Source: Rodentibacter genomosp. 2
Lineage (GTDB): Bacteria > Pseudomonadota > Gammaproteobacteria > Enterobacterales > Pasteurellaceae
Direction of reading: 5' to 3'
DNA length: 64,000 nucleotides
Assembly (NCBI GenBank): GCA_001999425.1
Contig: MLHP01000007.1
Location: 22,180-86,179, forward strand
Shown here: one piece after another, positions 22,024-31,846 of the stretch
Position numbering within the stretch: position 1 is the stretch's first letter
Layout: each line of letters opens with the position of its first letter
Made by a program: the position numbers and the translations under genes
The notes under the pieces: model-generated
What the model saw: only the letters and a program-made list of their open reading frames with translations
What the model was told of the DNA's origin: nothing
Database searches by the model: none

Positions 22024-22066
22024 GTTACATTATTGCAAAGATTGTTCTTCGCTGTCTGAGATCTAG

Positions 22067-22082
22067 TTCACAAAATTGTAAA
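22067..22082. promoter_or_regulatory. CRP-type site upstream of ald
   Basis: TGAGATCTAGTTCACA matches TGTGA-N6-TCACA at 9 of 10 positions. It lies in the divergent gap between ald and the TatD-family gene; control of ald seems more likely than control of the nuclease. Confidence 0.55.
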
Positions 22083-22232
22083 TTTACTATTTTAATGTGC
22101 AGAAAAATAAACAAAATGAACCTAAATTATTTGCTAGAATGGCTTTAAGTTTACATAGTTATCTTAGAACGTGTCTTTTTAGACCGTTTATAAAAACTTC
22201 GTATTTCTTACTTTTTAATTATTTGGTTTATT

Positions 22233-23024
22233 ATGGCATTTTTTGATACTCATACCCACCTTGATTATTTGCAGCAGTTTACCGGCGAATCCCTTTCACA
22301 ATTAATGGAAAAAGCCAAGCAAGCCGGTGTAGAGAAGATTTTGATTGTTGCGGTGCTTGAACGGGATTTCAAAACCATCCAAAAAATGACCGCACTTTAT
22401 CCGGAAAACTTATATTACGGGCTGGGTTTGCACCCGCTTTATATTAAAGAACATTCGGAAAAGGATTTATCCCTGTTGGAACAAGCGTTAGGGCAGCGTG
22501 ATAAAAATGGTACGGCGCTGGCGGAAATTGGTTTGGAACGGGCGATTTCCGATTTATTGACGGACAAACTTTGGCAAAAACAATGTCATTTTTTTGAAAG
22601 TCAGCTTTATTTAGCGAAACAATTTGCCTTACCCGTAAATATTCATAGTCGAAAATCTCATGATCAAGTGTTTACTTTTTTAAAACGTATTTCATTGCCT
22701 AAATATGGTGTGATACATGGTTTTGCAGGTAGTTATGATCAAGCCAAACGGTTTGTGGATCTCGGTTATAAAATCGGTGTCGGTGGCACCATTACTTATC
22801 AACGGGCGAATAAAACCCGCCAAGCCATTGCAAAATTGCCTTTGGATGCCTTGGTGTTGGAAACGGATTCCCCCGATATGCCGGTGTTTGGTTTTCAGGG
22901 ACAGCCAAATCGCCCAGAGCGGATTATTCAGGTATTTCATTCCTTATGTGAGCTAAGGAATGAGGAATCCGATCAAATAAAAGAGGTGATTTGGTGTAAT
23001 AGTAATAAATTATTTGGGAGATAA
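22233..23024 (+). CDS. TatD-family metal-dependent hydrolase (YjjV-like)
   Basis: This predicted deoxyribonuclease of the TatD amidohydrolase fold has 263 residues. Metal ligands are visible in FFDTHTHLD, AEIGLERA, NIHSRKSHD, GVIHGFAGS and LETDSPDMP. The divergence from TatD proper and the length fit YjjV-type proteins; the true substrate is not established for this branch. It is followed at 4 bp by a small unknown gene and may form an operon with it. Confidence 0.88.
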   Translation: MAFFDTHTHLDYLQQFTGESLSQLMEKAKQAGVEKILIVAVLERDFKTIQKMTALYPENLYYGLGLHPLYIKEHSEKDLSLLEQALGQRDKNGTALAEIGLERAISDLLTDKLWQKQCHFFESQLYLAKQFALPVNIHSRKSHDQVFTFLKRISLPKYGVIHGFAGSYDQAKRFVDLGYKIGVGGTITYQRANKTRQAIAKLPLDALVLETDSPDMPVFGFQGQPNRPERIIQVFHSLCELRNEESDQIKEVIWCNSNKLFGR

Positions 23025-23028
23025 TAAG

Positions 23029-23394
23029 ATGGGTGTTTTAGGACCGCATGAAGGGAGAGAATTAGAGTTGATGTTAAATCATCAAAAAGAGATTGCTTTA
23101 TTTTACACCGATGCTGAGGTGCCGGAGGATTTTTTCCCTTATTTAGAGAATAAGACCTTTGAACTAAAAACGATTAATTTAAAAACATCACTGGGTGATT
23201 TTTCCTATTACTTAATATACCGACCGGAACATATAGAAAAAGCAGAGGAATTAAGCTCGGTTTTGTTGAAAAGTTACGATAAGTTTGATCCTGATTTAGA
23301 AAGAAAAATCGGGAAATTACTTGGTTATAGTGATGATGATATTGAGTTCTATATAAACCATGCTTTAGATTATTGGAAAAATAGAGATATTTAA
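23029..23394 (+). CDS. Small acidic protein of unknown function
   Basis: I do not recognise this 121-residue protein. It begins MGVLGPHEGRELELMLN, is acidic, has no signal peptide or membrane segment and no cysteine, and ends in a predicted helix (DIEFYINHALDYWKNRD). A start at a TTG codon five codons upstream is possible, but GGGAG lies 8 nt before the ATG at 23029, which supports this start. It follows the TatD-family gene by 4 bp and precedes a strong bidirectional terminator. Confidence 0.75.
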   Translation: MGVLGPHEGRELELMLNHQKEIALFYTDAEVPEDFFPYLENKTFELKTINLKTSLGDFSYYLIYRPEHIEKAEELSSVLLKSYDKFDPDLERKIGKLLGYSDDDIEFYINHALDYWKNRDI

Positions 23395-23404
23395 TTTCGT
23401 AATA

Positions 23405-23434
23405 TTTAGGGCAGAAAATTATTTCTGCCCTAAA
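23405..23434. terminator. Bidirectional terminator between the small protein and nrdG
   Basis: A perfect 13-bp stem TTTAGGGCAGAAA / TTTCTGCCCTAAA with loop ATTA serves two convergent genes. Its right arm contains the nrdG stop codon (23430-23432). Confidence 0.85.
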
Positions 23435-23900
23435 TGTTTTTAAAACGGTGAATCACCTGATTTGCCGATCCCCGCCAAACTAGGCTTGGATCGGCTTTTT
23501 CTTGTTCAAATTTTCCGTCAATGAGGACATCAATATAGGGTAGCATGGCACGCTGATTTTTATCCAACTCATCTAATTTGTAACCTGTCCATACCCAAAT
23601 ATCTTTGTCGGGACATTCACGTTTTACCCGTTGTACGAAAGGCAAAAGCGTTTCTACGTTGCGAGGATGTAATGGGTCGCCACCGGACAAAGTTAAACCT
23701 TGACGTTTGATACGGGTATCTTTTAAATCATTGATAATCTGCTGTTCCATTGCTTCGTCAAATAGTATGCCGGCACTGAACGACCAGCTTTTTTGGTTGT
23801 AGCAACCCTTGCATCCATGGGTACAACCGCTGACAAAAAGTGTGCAGCGTGTGCCTTCACCGTTAATGACATCCGTTGGGTAGTATTGAAGATAGTTCAT
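23430..23900 (-). CDS. nrdG: Anaerobic ribonucleotide reductase activating protein
   Basis: This radical-SAM enzyme makes the glycyl radical on NrdD. The 156 residues carry the iron-sulfur motif CX3CX2C in GCTHGCKGCYN (Cys26, Cys30, Cys33) and the GGDPLHPRN stretch of the SAM site. The usual partner gene nrdD is not next to it here; upstream lies the SRP RNA on the other strand. An uptake signal lies just before the start (23917). Confidence 0.95.
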   Translation of the reverse strand: MNYLQYYPTDVINGEGTRCTLFVSGCTHGCKGCYNQKSWSFSAGILFDEAMEQQIINDLKDTRIKRQGLTLSGGDPLHPRNVETLLPFVQRVKRECPDKDIWVWTGYKLDELDKNQRAMLPYIDVLIDGKFEQEKADPSLVWRGSANQVIHRFKNI

Positions 23901-23976
23901 TTCATTAAATTCCTGAAAGTGCGGTCTAAATTCTCGTCAAATTCACCGTATTCTTGCAATTTGGGGGAATTAACCT

Positions 23977-24005
23977 TTGCAATTACTCATCAATTTTTGC
24001 ATAAT
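23977..24005 (+). promoter_or_regulatory. Promoter of the SRP RNA gene
   Basis: TTGCAA (23977-23982), 17 bp, CATAAT (24000-24005), followed by a GCGCGC discriminator, 28 bp before the RNA. Confidence 0.6.
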
Positions 24006-24032
24006 AGCGCGCAATCGCATTGCGATATCAAT

Positions 24033-24146
24033 GGAAACCTTCTCGGTCTCTCGCAACGGTGTCCGGTTTACCTGGTCAGGTTCGGAAGAAAGCAGCCAAA
24101 GTCGGAAGTGCTGTGTGCCGAGAAGAAGCTGGGAAGGTTTCCGCCC
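24033..24146 (+). ncRNA. ffs: Signal recognition particle 4.5S RNA
   Basis: This RNA binds Ffh and targets nascent membrane proteins. The hallmark apical part is intact: GGTCAGGTTCGGAAGAAAGC followed by AGCCAAAG. The long hairpin closes with GGAAACCTTC (24033) pairing with GAAGGTTTCC (ending 24142). One change from E. coli is AAGAAAGCAG in place of AAGGAAGCAG. The 3' end is estimated to within a few bases. Confidence 0.95.
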
Positions 24147-24160
24147 AACTTCTTTTTTTC

Positions 24161-25888
24161 TCATATCCGTTCTACTAACCGCTTGAAAAATCCGTTTTCT
24201 TTTTGGATTAGACTTTCATAATCGCCTTTTTCAATAAGTTTCCCTTCATCTATTAGGCAAATTGTGTCGAATTGTTCAATTGCCGTTAAACGGTGGGTAA
24301 CCATAATCAGAGTTTTGTTCTTTGCATGCTGTAAAATTAAATGTAAAATTTGGCGTTCCGTATCGCGATCAAGTCCCTCTGTGGGTTCGTCTAACAATAA
24401 AATCGGCGCATTATTTAATAAAATACGAGCGATTCCCAAGCGGCGCTGTTCGCCACCGGAGAGAGGGCGACCGCCATCACCAAGCCATATATTTAAACCC
24501 TGTGCTTGATCTAATAATTTGCCCAATCCCACTTGATTGAGTATCTCGATCATCTTTTCATCGGAAATTTTTTCGTGGGCGGCAAACTGTAAATTTTGAC
24601 GCAGACTATCGCTAAACACGTGTACCCGCTGAGTTAAAAAGCAAAATTGCTCACGTAGCGTTTGTTCGGAATAAAGGGGAATAGGTTTACCGGCAAGTAA
24701 AAGCTCCCCCTGATTGGCATCATAGTTGCGTACTAATAATTGAAGTAATGTTGATTTACCGCTGCCCGTTTTACCCAGGATTGCAATTTTTTGCCCTTGT
24801 TCCAAATCAAGCGTGAGATTATCCAGGGCAAGATTTTCTCTCTCCGGATAGGTGAAACTCAAATTCTTAGCCGAAATTAACTGTACTTGAGGTTCAAATT
24901 CGGCGTTGCCCTGAAATTCAACTAAGGGTTGTTGCTCAATAATATCGGTTACCCGTTCTGCTGCGGCGATGACTTGACCGATATGCAAAAATGCCGTACC
25001 CAATGGCATAATAATTTCAAAAGCAGCCAAAGCCGCAAAGGTGAAAAGGGCAATAAAGGCAGCGCGATATTCACCTGTACCAAAATCCGCTTGGCTACTA
25101 AACCACAACATTGCGCAAATGAGCAGACCATTTAGGAAGAGGACAAGTGCGGTGGAAAATCCGCTTAATTTGGCTTCTTGTGCTTGATCCGCTTGCCATA
25201 TTTTTTCTGTTGTCGCCATTTTTTCTTTTAATTTATCTTCTGCGTTAAACAAGAGTAGCTCCGCTTGTGCTTGGATAAATTCTAAAAATTGCGTACGGTA
25301 AGTGGCACGGGCTTGTACTAAACGTGCACCGAATTTTTGTCCCAAACGATAAAAAAGGGTTGGAATGGTGATTAATAAAATCAATAAAAATGCCCCTAAA
25401 CCAAGCGCAAGTGGGGCATGGATAAAACTTAATCCAATGCTCATCGCTACAATTACAAATAGCGCCGTAAAAAATGGGGCAAGTAAGCGTAAATATAGGC
25501 TATCCAGTGTATCCACATCGGAGACCAAACGATTTAATAAATCGCTGTTGCGATAGCGATTTAACACTGCCGGGCTTAAAGGGATAATTTTCTTGAATAC
25601 TTGAACACGCAATTTTGACAAAATGCGGAAAGTGGCATCATGGGTGACAATTTTTTCAAAATAACGCATCACCGTGCGCCCAATCGCCAATCCTCGTACG
25701 CTGGCAGAGGGATAAAAAAAGTTAAATAGTGTACCAAGTCCGGCAATGGCGGTCGCAGCTAAGAACCACCCTGATAGAGTGAGTAATCCCATACTGGATC
25801 CCAAACCCAAAATCATCAGCACTAAGCCTAAAATCAATGGCAATTTGGCAAAACCAAATAAACGTATAAAAGGCAGTAATGCACGCAT
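24161..25888 (-). CDS. cydC: Heterodimeric ABC exporter subunit CydC
   Basis: This is one half of the CydDC exporter needed for assembly of cytochrome bd; glutathione/cysteine export and, more recently, heme transport have been proposed. The 575 residues have an N-terminal six-helix membrane domain, a Walker A motif GKTGSGKST, signature LSGGEQRR and Walker B LLLDEPTEGLD. The start is taken at the ATG overlapping the cydD stop (TAATG) rather than 27 codons upstream, because E. coli CydC has nearly the same length. This overlap implies coupled translation. Confidence 0.95.
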   Translation of the reverse strand: MRALLPFIRLFGFAKLPLILGLVLMILGLGSSMGLLTLSGWFLAATAIAGLGTLFNFFYPSASVRGLAIGRTVMRYFEKIVTHDATFRILSKLRVQVFKKIIPLSPAVLNRYRNSDLLNRLVSDVDTLDSLYLRLLAPFFTALFVIVAMSIGLSFIHAPLALGLGAFLLILLITIPTLFYRLGQKFGARLVQARATYRTQFLEFIQAQAELLLFNAEDKLKEKMATTEKIWQADQAQEAKLSGFSTALVLFLNGLLICAMLWFSSQADFGTGEYRAAFIALFTFAALAAFEIIMPLGTAFLHIGQVIAAAERVTDIIEQQPLVEFQGNAEFEPQVQLISAKNLSFTYPERENLALDNLTLDLEQGQKIAILGKTGSGKSTLLQLLVRNYDANQGELLLAGKPIPLYSEQTLREQFCFLTQRVHVFSDSLRQNLQFAAHEKISDEKMIEILNQVGLGKLLDQAQGLNIWLGDGGRPLSGGEQRRLGIARILLNNAPILLLDEPTEGLDRDTERQILHLILQHAKNKTLIMVTHRLTAIEQFDTICLIDEGKLIEKGDYESLIQKENGFFKRLVERI

Positions 25889-27651
25889 TATTGAATATCC
25901 TGTTGTCGTTGAGTGAGAAGTTCCGCAAAGAAGCCTTCTTCCCGTTGTAATTGGGCAAATTCGCCACATTGTATAATTTCACCTTGACGCATTACAAAAA
26001 TATGATCGCATTGTTTTAGATCTTCAATGCGATGCGTGATCATCAATGTGGTTTGATAACAACTCATTTCATTTAGTGCTTGAAGAACAAGATTTTCCGA
26101 TTGGGCATCAAGGCTTGCGGTGGGTTCATCAAGCAGTAGCAAATTCCCTTTACGTAACAACGCACGGGCAATGGCAAGACGTTGCGCCTGTCCTACGGAA
26201 ATACCCATACCGCCGTCTTTGATTTCGTAGTTTAAGCCAAGTTTATCGGTAAATTCTTTCGCTTGAGATCGCGTTAAAGCGCGGTCAATTTCTTCATCAT
26301 TTGCTTGAATATTGCCAAGTAACAAATTTTCTTTGATCGTTCCTTGCAGGAGTAACGGATTTTGCCCCACCCATGCGATATGCTTTCGCCACTCAGCCAA
26401 ATTACTTTCGCTCAATTCTTGACCGTTAATTTTGAGCGATCCTTGATAGGGTAGAAAACCTAAAATCGCATTGATGAGGGAGGTTTTTCCTGCGCCGCTT
26501 TGCCCGACTAACGCTACATTGTGATTGCTCGGAATATGAAAATTGAGCGGTTGGGTAAGTGGCACGCCTTGGGGAGAAAGGACGACTAAATTTTCAGCCC
26601 GAATTTCAACCGCACTTTCAAGGGAAATTGTACGCTCATTTTGTTGAGTGGTGAGGTAATCGGTTTCCAAGAAATCGACAATCGCATCAGCCGCCCCGAT
26701 ACCGGCGGCACGATCGTGATAATAAGCACCTAGATCGCGTAGCGGTTGATAAAATTCCGGTGCAAGAATTAAACAAAAGAAACCAATAAAAAGGGTAAGC
26801 GGAGTGCTGTAAGTGCCAAATTCTATTTGTCCTAAATAACTGAAACCAAAATAGACTGCCATTAATGCAATAGAAATAGAGGTAAAAAACTCCAACACGG
26901 CTGAGGATAAAAAGGCGAGTTTTAGCACGTCCATTGTGGTTTCACGGAAATGTTCCGTTGTTTTTTCAATGTGTTGGGTTTGTTCAAAAGAGCGGTTAAA
27001 AAGCCGTAAAGTTCCAAGCCCACGCAAGCGATCCAAAAATTGTGCGCTTAACCGGGCGAGGGTATCCATATTCTTTTGGCTACTGTCTGCCGCAGCAATT
27101 CCCACAAGAATCATAAAGAGCGGTATTAAGGGAGCCGTAACCATTAGAATTAACGCTGCTGCCCAATTAAGCGGAAAGACTGCGATCAAAATGACTATCG
27201 GGACAATGACGGAAAGGCTTTGTTGAGGTAAGAAACGGGCATAAAAATTATGTAAATTTTCTACCTGTTCCAACATAATACTTGCCCAGCTTCCGGCCGG
27301 TTTTTGATTGATGATTGCCGGTCCGACAAGGTGAATTTTATCTAGAATTTTTTGGCGAATATGATTGCGTAATTGGCGGCCGGCTTCAAAACCGATTTTT
27401 TCCCTTGCCCATAAAATCACGGCACGTAAGGTAAAGCAAATAATCAGTCCAAGAAAATAAGGAATTAATTCGTTACGTGGCACGTTTTGCATAATGAGCT
27501 TATCAAGTAGCATGGCAAGAAAATAAGTTTGCGCCACCAAAATGAGTGCAGAAAGCGTTGCAAGGGCAATATTAGTGCGCATTAATTTCTGAATTGGTGC
27601 TTGTTGTGCGCGAAGCCATTTCTGCAAGTGTTTTTGGCGAAGTTTGTCCAT
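25888..27651 (-). CDS. cydD: Heterodimeric ABC exporter subunit CydD
   Basis: This is the partner of CydC in the inner membrane. The 587 residues contain a six-helix membrane domain, Walker A GQSGAGKTS, a variant signature ISVGQAQR in place of LSGGQ, as usual in CydD, and Walker B LLLDEPTASLD. The ORF ends on the first base of cydC. An uptake signal lies inside (26609). Upstream, 110 bp separate it from trxB, which reads the same way. Confidence 0.95.
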   Translation of the reverse strand: MDKLRQKHLQKWLRAQQAPIQKLMRTNIALATLSALILVAQTYFLAMLLDKLIMQNVPRNELIPYFLGLIICFTLRAVILWAREKIGFEAGRQLRNHIRQKILDKIHLVGPAIINQKPAGSWASIMLEQVENLHNFYARFLPQQSLSVIVPIVILIAVFPLNWAAALILMVTAPLIPLFMILVGIAAADSSQKNMDTLARLSAQFLDRLRGLGTLRLFNRSFEQTQHIEKTTEHFRETTMDVLKLAFLSSAVLEFFTSISIALMAVYFGFSYLGQIEFGTYSTPLTLFIGFFCLILAPEFYQPLRDLGAYYHDRAAGIGAADAIVDFLETDYLTTQQNERTISLESAVEIRAENLVVLSPQGVPLTQPLNFHIPSNHNVALVGQSGAGKTSLINAILGFLPYQGSLKINGQELSESNLAEWRKHIAWVGQNPLLLQGTIKENLLLGNIQANDEEIDRALTRSQAKEFTDKLGLNYEIKDGGMGISVGQAQRLAIARALLRKGNLLLLDEPTASLDAQSENLVLQALNEMSCYQTTLMITHRIEDLKQCDHIFVMRQGEIIQCGEFAQLQREEGFFAELLTQRQQDIQ

Positions 27652-27686
27652 AGATTTTGTTGATTATAAGAGAGGAACAAGGTGCA

Positions 27687-27704
27687 TGGATTTTGAAAAA
27701 TCCA
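27687..27704. repeat. Inverted repeat between trxB and cydD
   Basis: TGGATTTT-GA-AAAATCCA lies in the 110-bp gap. A second nearby palindrome (about 27723-27749, GGTGCATGAAAC / GTTTCACACACC, imperfect) shares the repeated GGTGCATG. Neither has a T-run on the minus strand; the function is unknown. Confidence 0.4.
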
Positions 27705-27761
27705 CGCATGAGCGCGATAATAGGTGCATGAAACTTTGTTTCACACACCCAGCTGTCTTAA

Positions 27762-28724
<963 letters not shown>

Positions 28725-28788
28725 TTAATTTTTATGATTTGGGAGATAAATTAACTCAATTTGCCCAACGGATTATCCGTTTCTTTAT

Positions 28789-29646
28789 TTAGTAGAGTAG
28801 GGAATAAAGCAAGCGACGAAACTTGTTGGTTAATGGATCAGCGTTGCCCATCGCACTCAAAATAGAGAGAAATTGCTGTTTTACTTCGCCATTTTGCGTA
28901 TTTAAATCCGTTTTTAAAATACCAAAAAGGAGGGTTAAGGCTTCCTCATTACGTCCGGCTTGGTGAAGTTGCACGGCAAGTTTGATCGCAATTTCTGCGG
29001 TCGGATTTTTTGCGTAATCCGCTTGAAGTTGCTGAATTTCCGGTGTGTCGGCAGCTTGAATCAGTAATTCAATCTGTGCTTGTAACCCTTGCCAACGGCT
29101 ATCACGATCCTGCAATGGGATCTGATTTAAGATGTCTTGTGCCGGTTCGGTTTTTTTCATTGCAATGTAGGTTTCTGTATAGAGTAGGGCAATATCACTG
29201 CTTTTCTTATCGGAGAGTTCCCACGCCTCTTTTAATAGCGGTAATGCGGCATCATAATTTTCAACTTGTAAGAAATCTAATGCCTGTTGGAATTTTAAAT
29301 CTTCTTCTTTCGGTAAAATCACGCTGAGGCGTTGTAACAGCGATGGATGATCCAACGCACCGGGGAAGGCGTCCAAGGCTTGCGCTTCTTTGAATAAATA
29401 AGTGGTGGGTAAGGCTTGAATACGGAATTGTGCGGCGATCATTTGCTCTGTTTCACAATTCACTTTACCGAGTATAAATTGCCCTTGATATTGCTCTGCC
29501 AAACCTTCCAATAACGCTAAAAAATCCGCCGATTCTTTGTGGCTCGGCGCGTAGAAATTCACTACAAGTGGTTTTTCAAGAGACTGTTGAAGAATTTCAG
29601 TGAGATTTTGTTCAGTAATCTCAATAACAAAAGGAAAATCAGCCAT
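28789..29646 (-). CDS. Thioredoxin-domain/TPR protein, CnoX (YbbN)-like, without active-site cysteines
   Basis: This cytoplasmic protein of 285 residues has an N-terminal thioredoxin fold (about 1-110) and a C-terminal TPR-like helical region (about 115-285), the layout of the E. coli chaperedoxin CnoX. At the position of the usual CXXC it reads FYAPSHKESADF, with no cysteine. Redox activity by the standard mechanism is therefore unlikely; a holdase or adaptor role is possible. Only one cysteine is visible in the thioredoxin domain (GKVNCETEQ), away from the active site. It lies 73 bp upstream of trxB. Confidence 0.82.
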   Translation of the reverse strand: MADFPFVIEITEQNLTEILQQSLEKPLVVNFYAPSHKESADFLALLEGLAEQYQGQFILGKVNCETEQMIAAQFRIQALPTTYLFKEAQALDAFPGALDHPSLLQRLSVILPKEEDLKFQQALDFLQVENYDAALPLLKEAWELSDKKSSDIALLYTETYIAMKKTEPAQDILNQIPLQDRDSRWQGLQAQIELLIQAADTPEIQQLQADYAKNPTAEIAIKLAVQLHQAGRNEEALTLLFGILKTDLNTQNGEVKQQFLSILSAMGNADPLTNKFRRLLYSLLY

Positions 29647-29686
29647 TGTTCATCCTTGTTCGGGAAAAATAATGGCTGATTTTAGC

Positions 29687-29732
29687 AAAGTGCGGTCAAT
29701 TTTAGAAATGTTTTGAAAATTGACCGCACTTT
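29687..29732 (-). terminator. Uptake-signal terminator of gntP
   Basis: A 17-bp perfect stem (uptake signals at 29688 and 29723, extended by CAATTTT / AAAATTG) with a 12-nt loop lies 4 bp beyond the gntP stop on the minus strand. Confidence 0.85.
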
Positions 29733-29736
29733 TAGG

Positions 29737-31086
29737 CTATAAAATAATGCTACCGATAAGGGCTATGATGAAACCGACTACCCCGATAGAGGTTTCAAGT
29801 AGGGTCCAGGTTTTTAAGGTCGTTTTGGTATCCATTTCCAAGAAACGGCTCATAAGCCAGAAACCGGAATCGTTTACGTGGGATAAGACGGTTGCACCCG
29901 ACGCAATAGCGATGACGATAAAGCAAAGATCAAATTGACTTAAATCGGTTGCCGCTGCAACGCTTGGGGAAATAAGTGCTGCCGCCGTGGTAAGCGCAAC
30001 GGTCGCCGAACCTTGTGCAACACGCATCACCATTGCAATAACGAAAGCGGCAACAATGATTGGCATACCAGTATCCGATAGCATCGCGGATAATACATCA
30101 CCGATACCGCTGGCTCGTAGCACGCTGCCAAACATTCCGCCCGCACCGGTAACCAGCACGATTGAGCAGATAGGACCTAGGGCATTGTCACAGATTTTTT
30201 CGATTTGTTCATAACTACGTTGATCTTTAAGCAATAAAATTGCCACGATCAATGTGATTAATAACGCAATAGGCGTTTTACCAATTAAACGGAGCGATGC
30301 CACCCAAGTTTGCGAACCATCAATCACTTTTGCCACACTTAATGTATTCAACCCAGTATCAAATAAAATAAGGATAATTGGCAGTAATAAAACGGTCATC
30401 ACACGGGCAAAACTAGGCGGGTTCTGTACTGAGGTATCGCTAATTGCCACGGCGTTTAAAAATGCTTTTGGCAAATCAACATGCACTTTTTTACTAATAA
30501 ACATACTGAATAAATAAGTACCGATATACCAAGTCGGGATAGCACAAATTAAACCGACGATCATTAATAAACCAATATTTACCCCCAGCAAATCGCCGGA
30601 CGCAACAGGGCCGGGATGAGGCGGAAGGAAAGCGTGCATTACGGCAAATGCACCGGCAGTAGGAAAGGCATAGCGTAATACTGAACCGCCGAAACGTTTT
30701 GCCACACTAAACACGATGGGGAGCATTACGACTAAACCGGCGTCAAAGAAAATAGGGAAACCGAATAATAATGAAGCAACACCTAACGCAAAGGGGGCTT
30801 TTTTCTCGCCAAATTTATTAATCAAGGTATCCGCAAGTACTTTCGCACCACCGGTGATTTCCAATAAACGTCCAATCATTGCGCCTAATCCGACAAGTAG
30901 CGCAACGGATGCCAGCGTGTTACCAAACCCGCCAAGCAAGGTAGGGAGAATTTTTTCCACCGGAATGCCGGCAGCCAGTGCCGTGAGCAAACTGACAATG
31001 ATCAACGCAACAAATGCGTGGACTTTAAATTTTATAATAAGCAAAAGCAGCAATAAAATTGCTGTAATCATGATTGCGATAAGCAT
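29737..31086 (-). CDS. Gluconate permease, GntP family
   Basis: This inner-membrane proton symporter for gluconate or a related sugar acid has 449 residues and about 12 hydrophobic segments. Family motifs seen are FGFPIFFDAGLVVMLP, HAFLPPHPGPV and the C-terminal SHVNDSGFW. The start is set at 31086 because GAGG precedes it at good spacing; a TTG start six codons upstream is less likely. Gluconate is supported by the divergent gntK and adjacent gntR. It is a single-permease system, and which GntP subgroup it belongs to is not resolved. Confidence 0.88.
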   Translation of the reverse strand: MLIAIMITAILLLLLLIIKFKVHAFVALIIVSLLTALAAGIPVEKILPTLLGGFGNTLASVALLVGLGAMIGRLLEITGGAKVLADTLINKFGEKKAPFALGVASLLFGFPIFFDAGLVVMLPIVFSVAKRFGGSVLRYAFPTAGAFAVMHAFLPPHPGPVASGDLLGVNIGLLMIVGLICAIPTWYIGTYLFSMFISKKVHVDLPKAFLNAVAISDTSVQNPPSFARVMTVLLLPIILILFDTGLNTLSVAKVIDGSQTWVASLRLIGKTPIALLITLIVAILLLKDQRSYEQIEKICDNALGPICSIVLVTGAGGMFGSVLRASGIGDVLSAMLSDTGMPIIVAAFVIAMVMRVAQGSATVALTTAAALISPSVAAATDLSQFDLCFIVIAIASGATVLSHVNDSGFWLMSRFLEMDTKTTLKTWTLLETSIGVVGFIIALIGSIIL

Positions 31087-31106
31087 AAATTTTCCTCTAA
31101 GCAAAT

Positions 31107-31120
31107 TGTTACGGGTAACA
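31107..31120. promoter_or_regulatory. GntR operator near gntP
   Basis: TGTTACGGGTAACA is an inverted repeat that closely resembles known GntR (LacI-type) operators. It lies about 20 bp upstream of the permease start and would block that promoter or early transcription. Confidence 0.8.
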
Positions 31121-31162
31121 TACTTCCTTTTCTAAAATCAGTAAATGATGAGTTTACTAATT

Positions 31163-31178
31163 TGTGATCTTGTTCACA
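31163..31178. promoter_or_regulatory. CRP site, gntP side
   Basis: TGTGATCTTGTTCACA is a perfect match to TGTGA-N6-TCACA. It is about 77-92 bp from the permease start, consistent with activation of that gene. Confidence 0.82.
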
Positions 31179-31226
31179 TTATTTTTACTTTTTAGCAGAA
31201 CTTAGTTTTGTTAAATAAATTTATTT

Positions 31227-31242
31227 TGTGACCTTGATCACA
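31227..31242. promoter_or_regulatory. CRP site, gntK side
   Basis: TGTGACCTTGATCACA is a second perfect match. A -10-like TATGGT lies at 31283-31288; with a start near 31295 this CRP centre is at about -60, the class I position. Confidence 0.82.
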
Positions 31243-31248
31243 GAATTG

Positions 31249-31266
31249 AATGTTACTGGTAACATT
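31249..31266. promoter_or_regulatory. GntR operator near gntK
   Basis: AATGTTACTGGTAACATT has perfect 8-bp arms. It lies where the -35 region of the gntK promoter should be, so a bound repressor would exclude RNA polymerase. It is centred 144 bp from the other operator, leaving room for looping. Confidence 0.85.
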
Positions 31267-31313
31267 CTTGTCAGAATTTAGGTATGGTGGCAAAAAATTT
31301 TTAGGAGAATGTT

Positions 31314-31841
31314 ATGAACAAAAAAGGACAAGCGGGTAAAAGTTTTATTCTTATGGGCGTTTCGAGTACCGGTAAAACTTCTGTTGGAACGGAAATTGCA
31401 CAGCGTTTAGGGATTAAATTGATTGACGGTGATGATCTTCATCCACGAGCGAATATTATTAAAATGGGGAACGGGTATCCACTTGATGATAATGATCGTG
31501 CCCCTTGGCTTGAGCGTGTGCGCGATGCTGCATTTAGCCTTGAACACAAAAGTGAGGTCGGTATCATTGTTTGTTCTGCATTGAAGAAAAAGTATCGGGA
31601 TTTGATTCGTGAAGGTAATGAAGGCGTAAAATTTTTATTTTTGCAAGGCTCTTTTGATTTAGTGCTTGAGCGTATGAAGCAACGCAAAGGACATTATATG
31701 AAAACGGCGATGCTAAAAAGCCAATTTGACACCCTTGAAGTTCCCGGAGAAGATGAGCCAGATGTGATTCACATTGATATTGATGGTAGCTTTGAGGAAG
31801 TCGTACAGCGCTGTATTCACGCACTGAAGCCGTTATTTTGA
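31314..31841 (+). CDS. gntK: Gluconokinase
   Basis: This enzyme phosphorylates gluconate to 6-phosphogluconate. The 175-residue kinase has the P-loop GVSSTGKTS (near residue 16) and the stretch DGDDLHP that begins the substrate site; HGHYMKTAMLKSQF-like sequence (here KGHYMKTAMLKSQ) is a family hallmark. The AGGAG ribosome-binding site is 6 bp before the ATG. It is divergent from the permease and convergent with gntR, from which an uptake-signal hairpin separates it. Confidence 0.95.
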   Translation: MNKKGQAGKSFILMGVSSTGKTSVGTEIAQRLGIKLIDGDDLHPRANIIKMGNGYPLDDNDRAPWLERVRDAAFSLEHKSEVGIIVCSALKKKYRDLIREGNEGVKFLFLQGSFDLVLERMKQRKGHYMKTAMLKSQFDTLEVPGEDEPDVIHIDIDGSFEEVVQRCIHALKPLF

Positions 31842-31846
31842 CGATG

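Noticed and set aside
23793..24221. Open frames across the region of nrdG and the SRP RNA
   Set aside because: They lie over the nrdG start and the conserved 4.5S RNA; no codon bias or ribosome-binding site.
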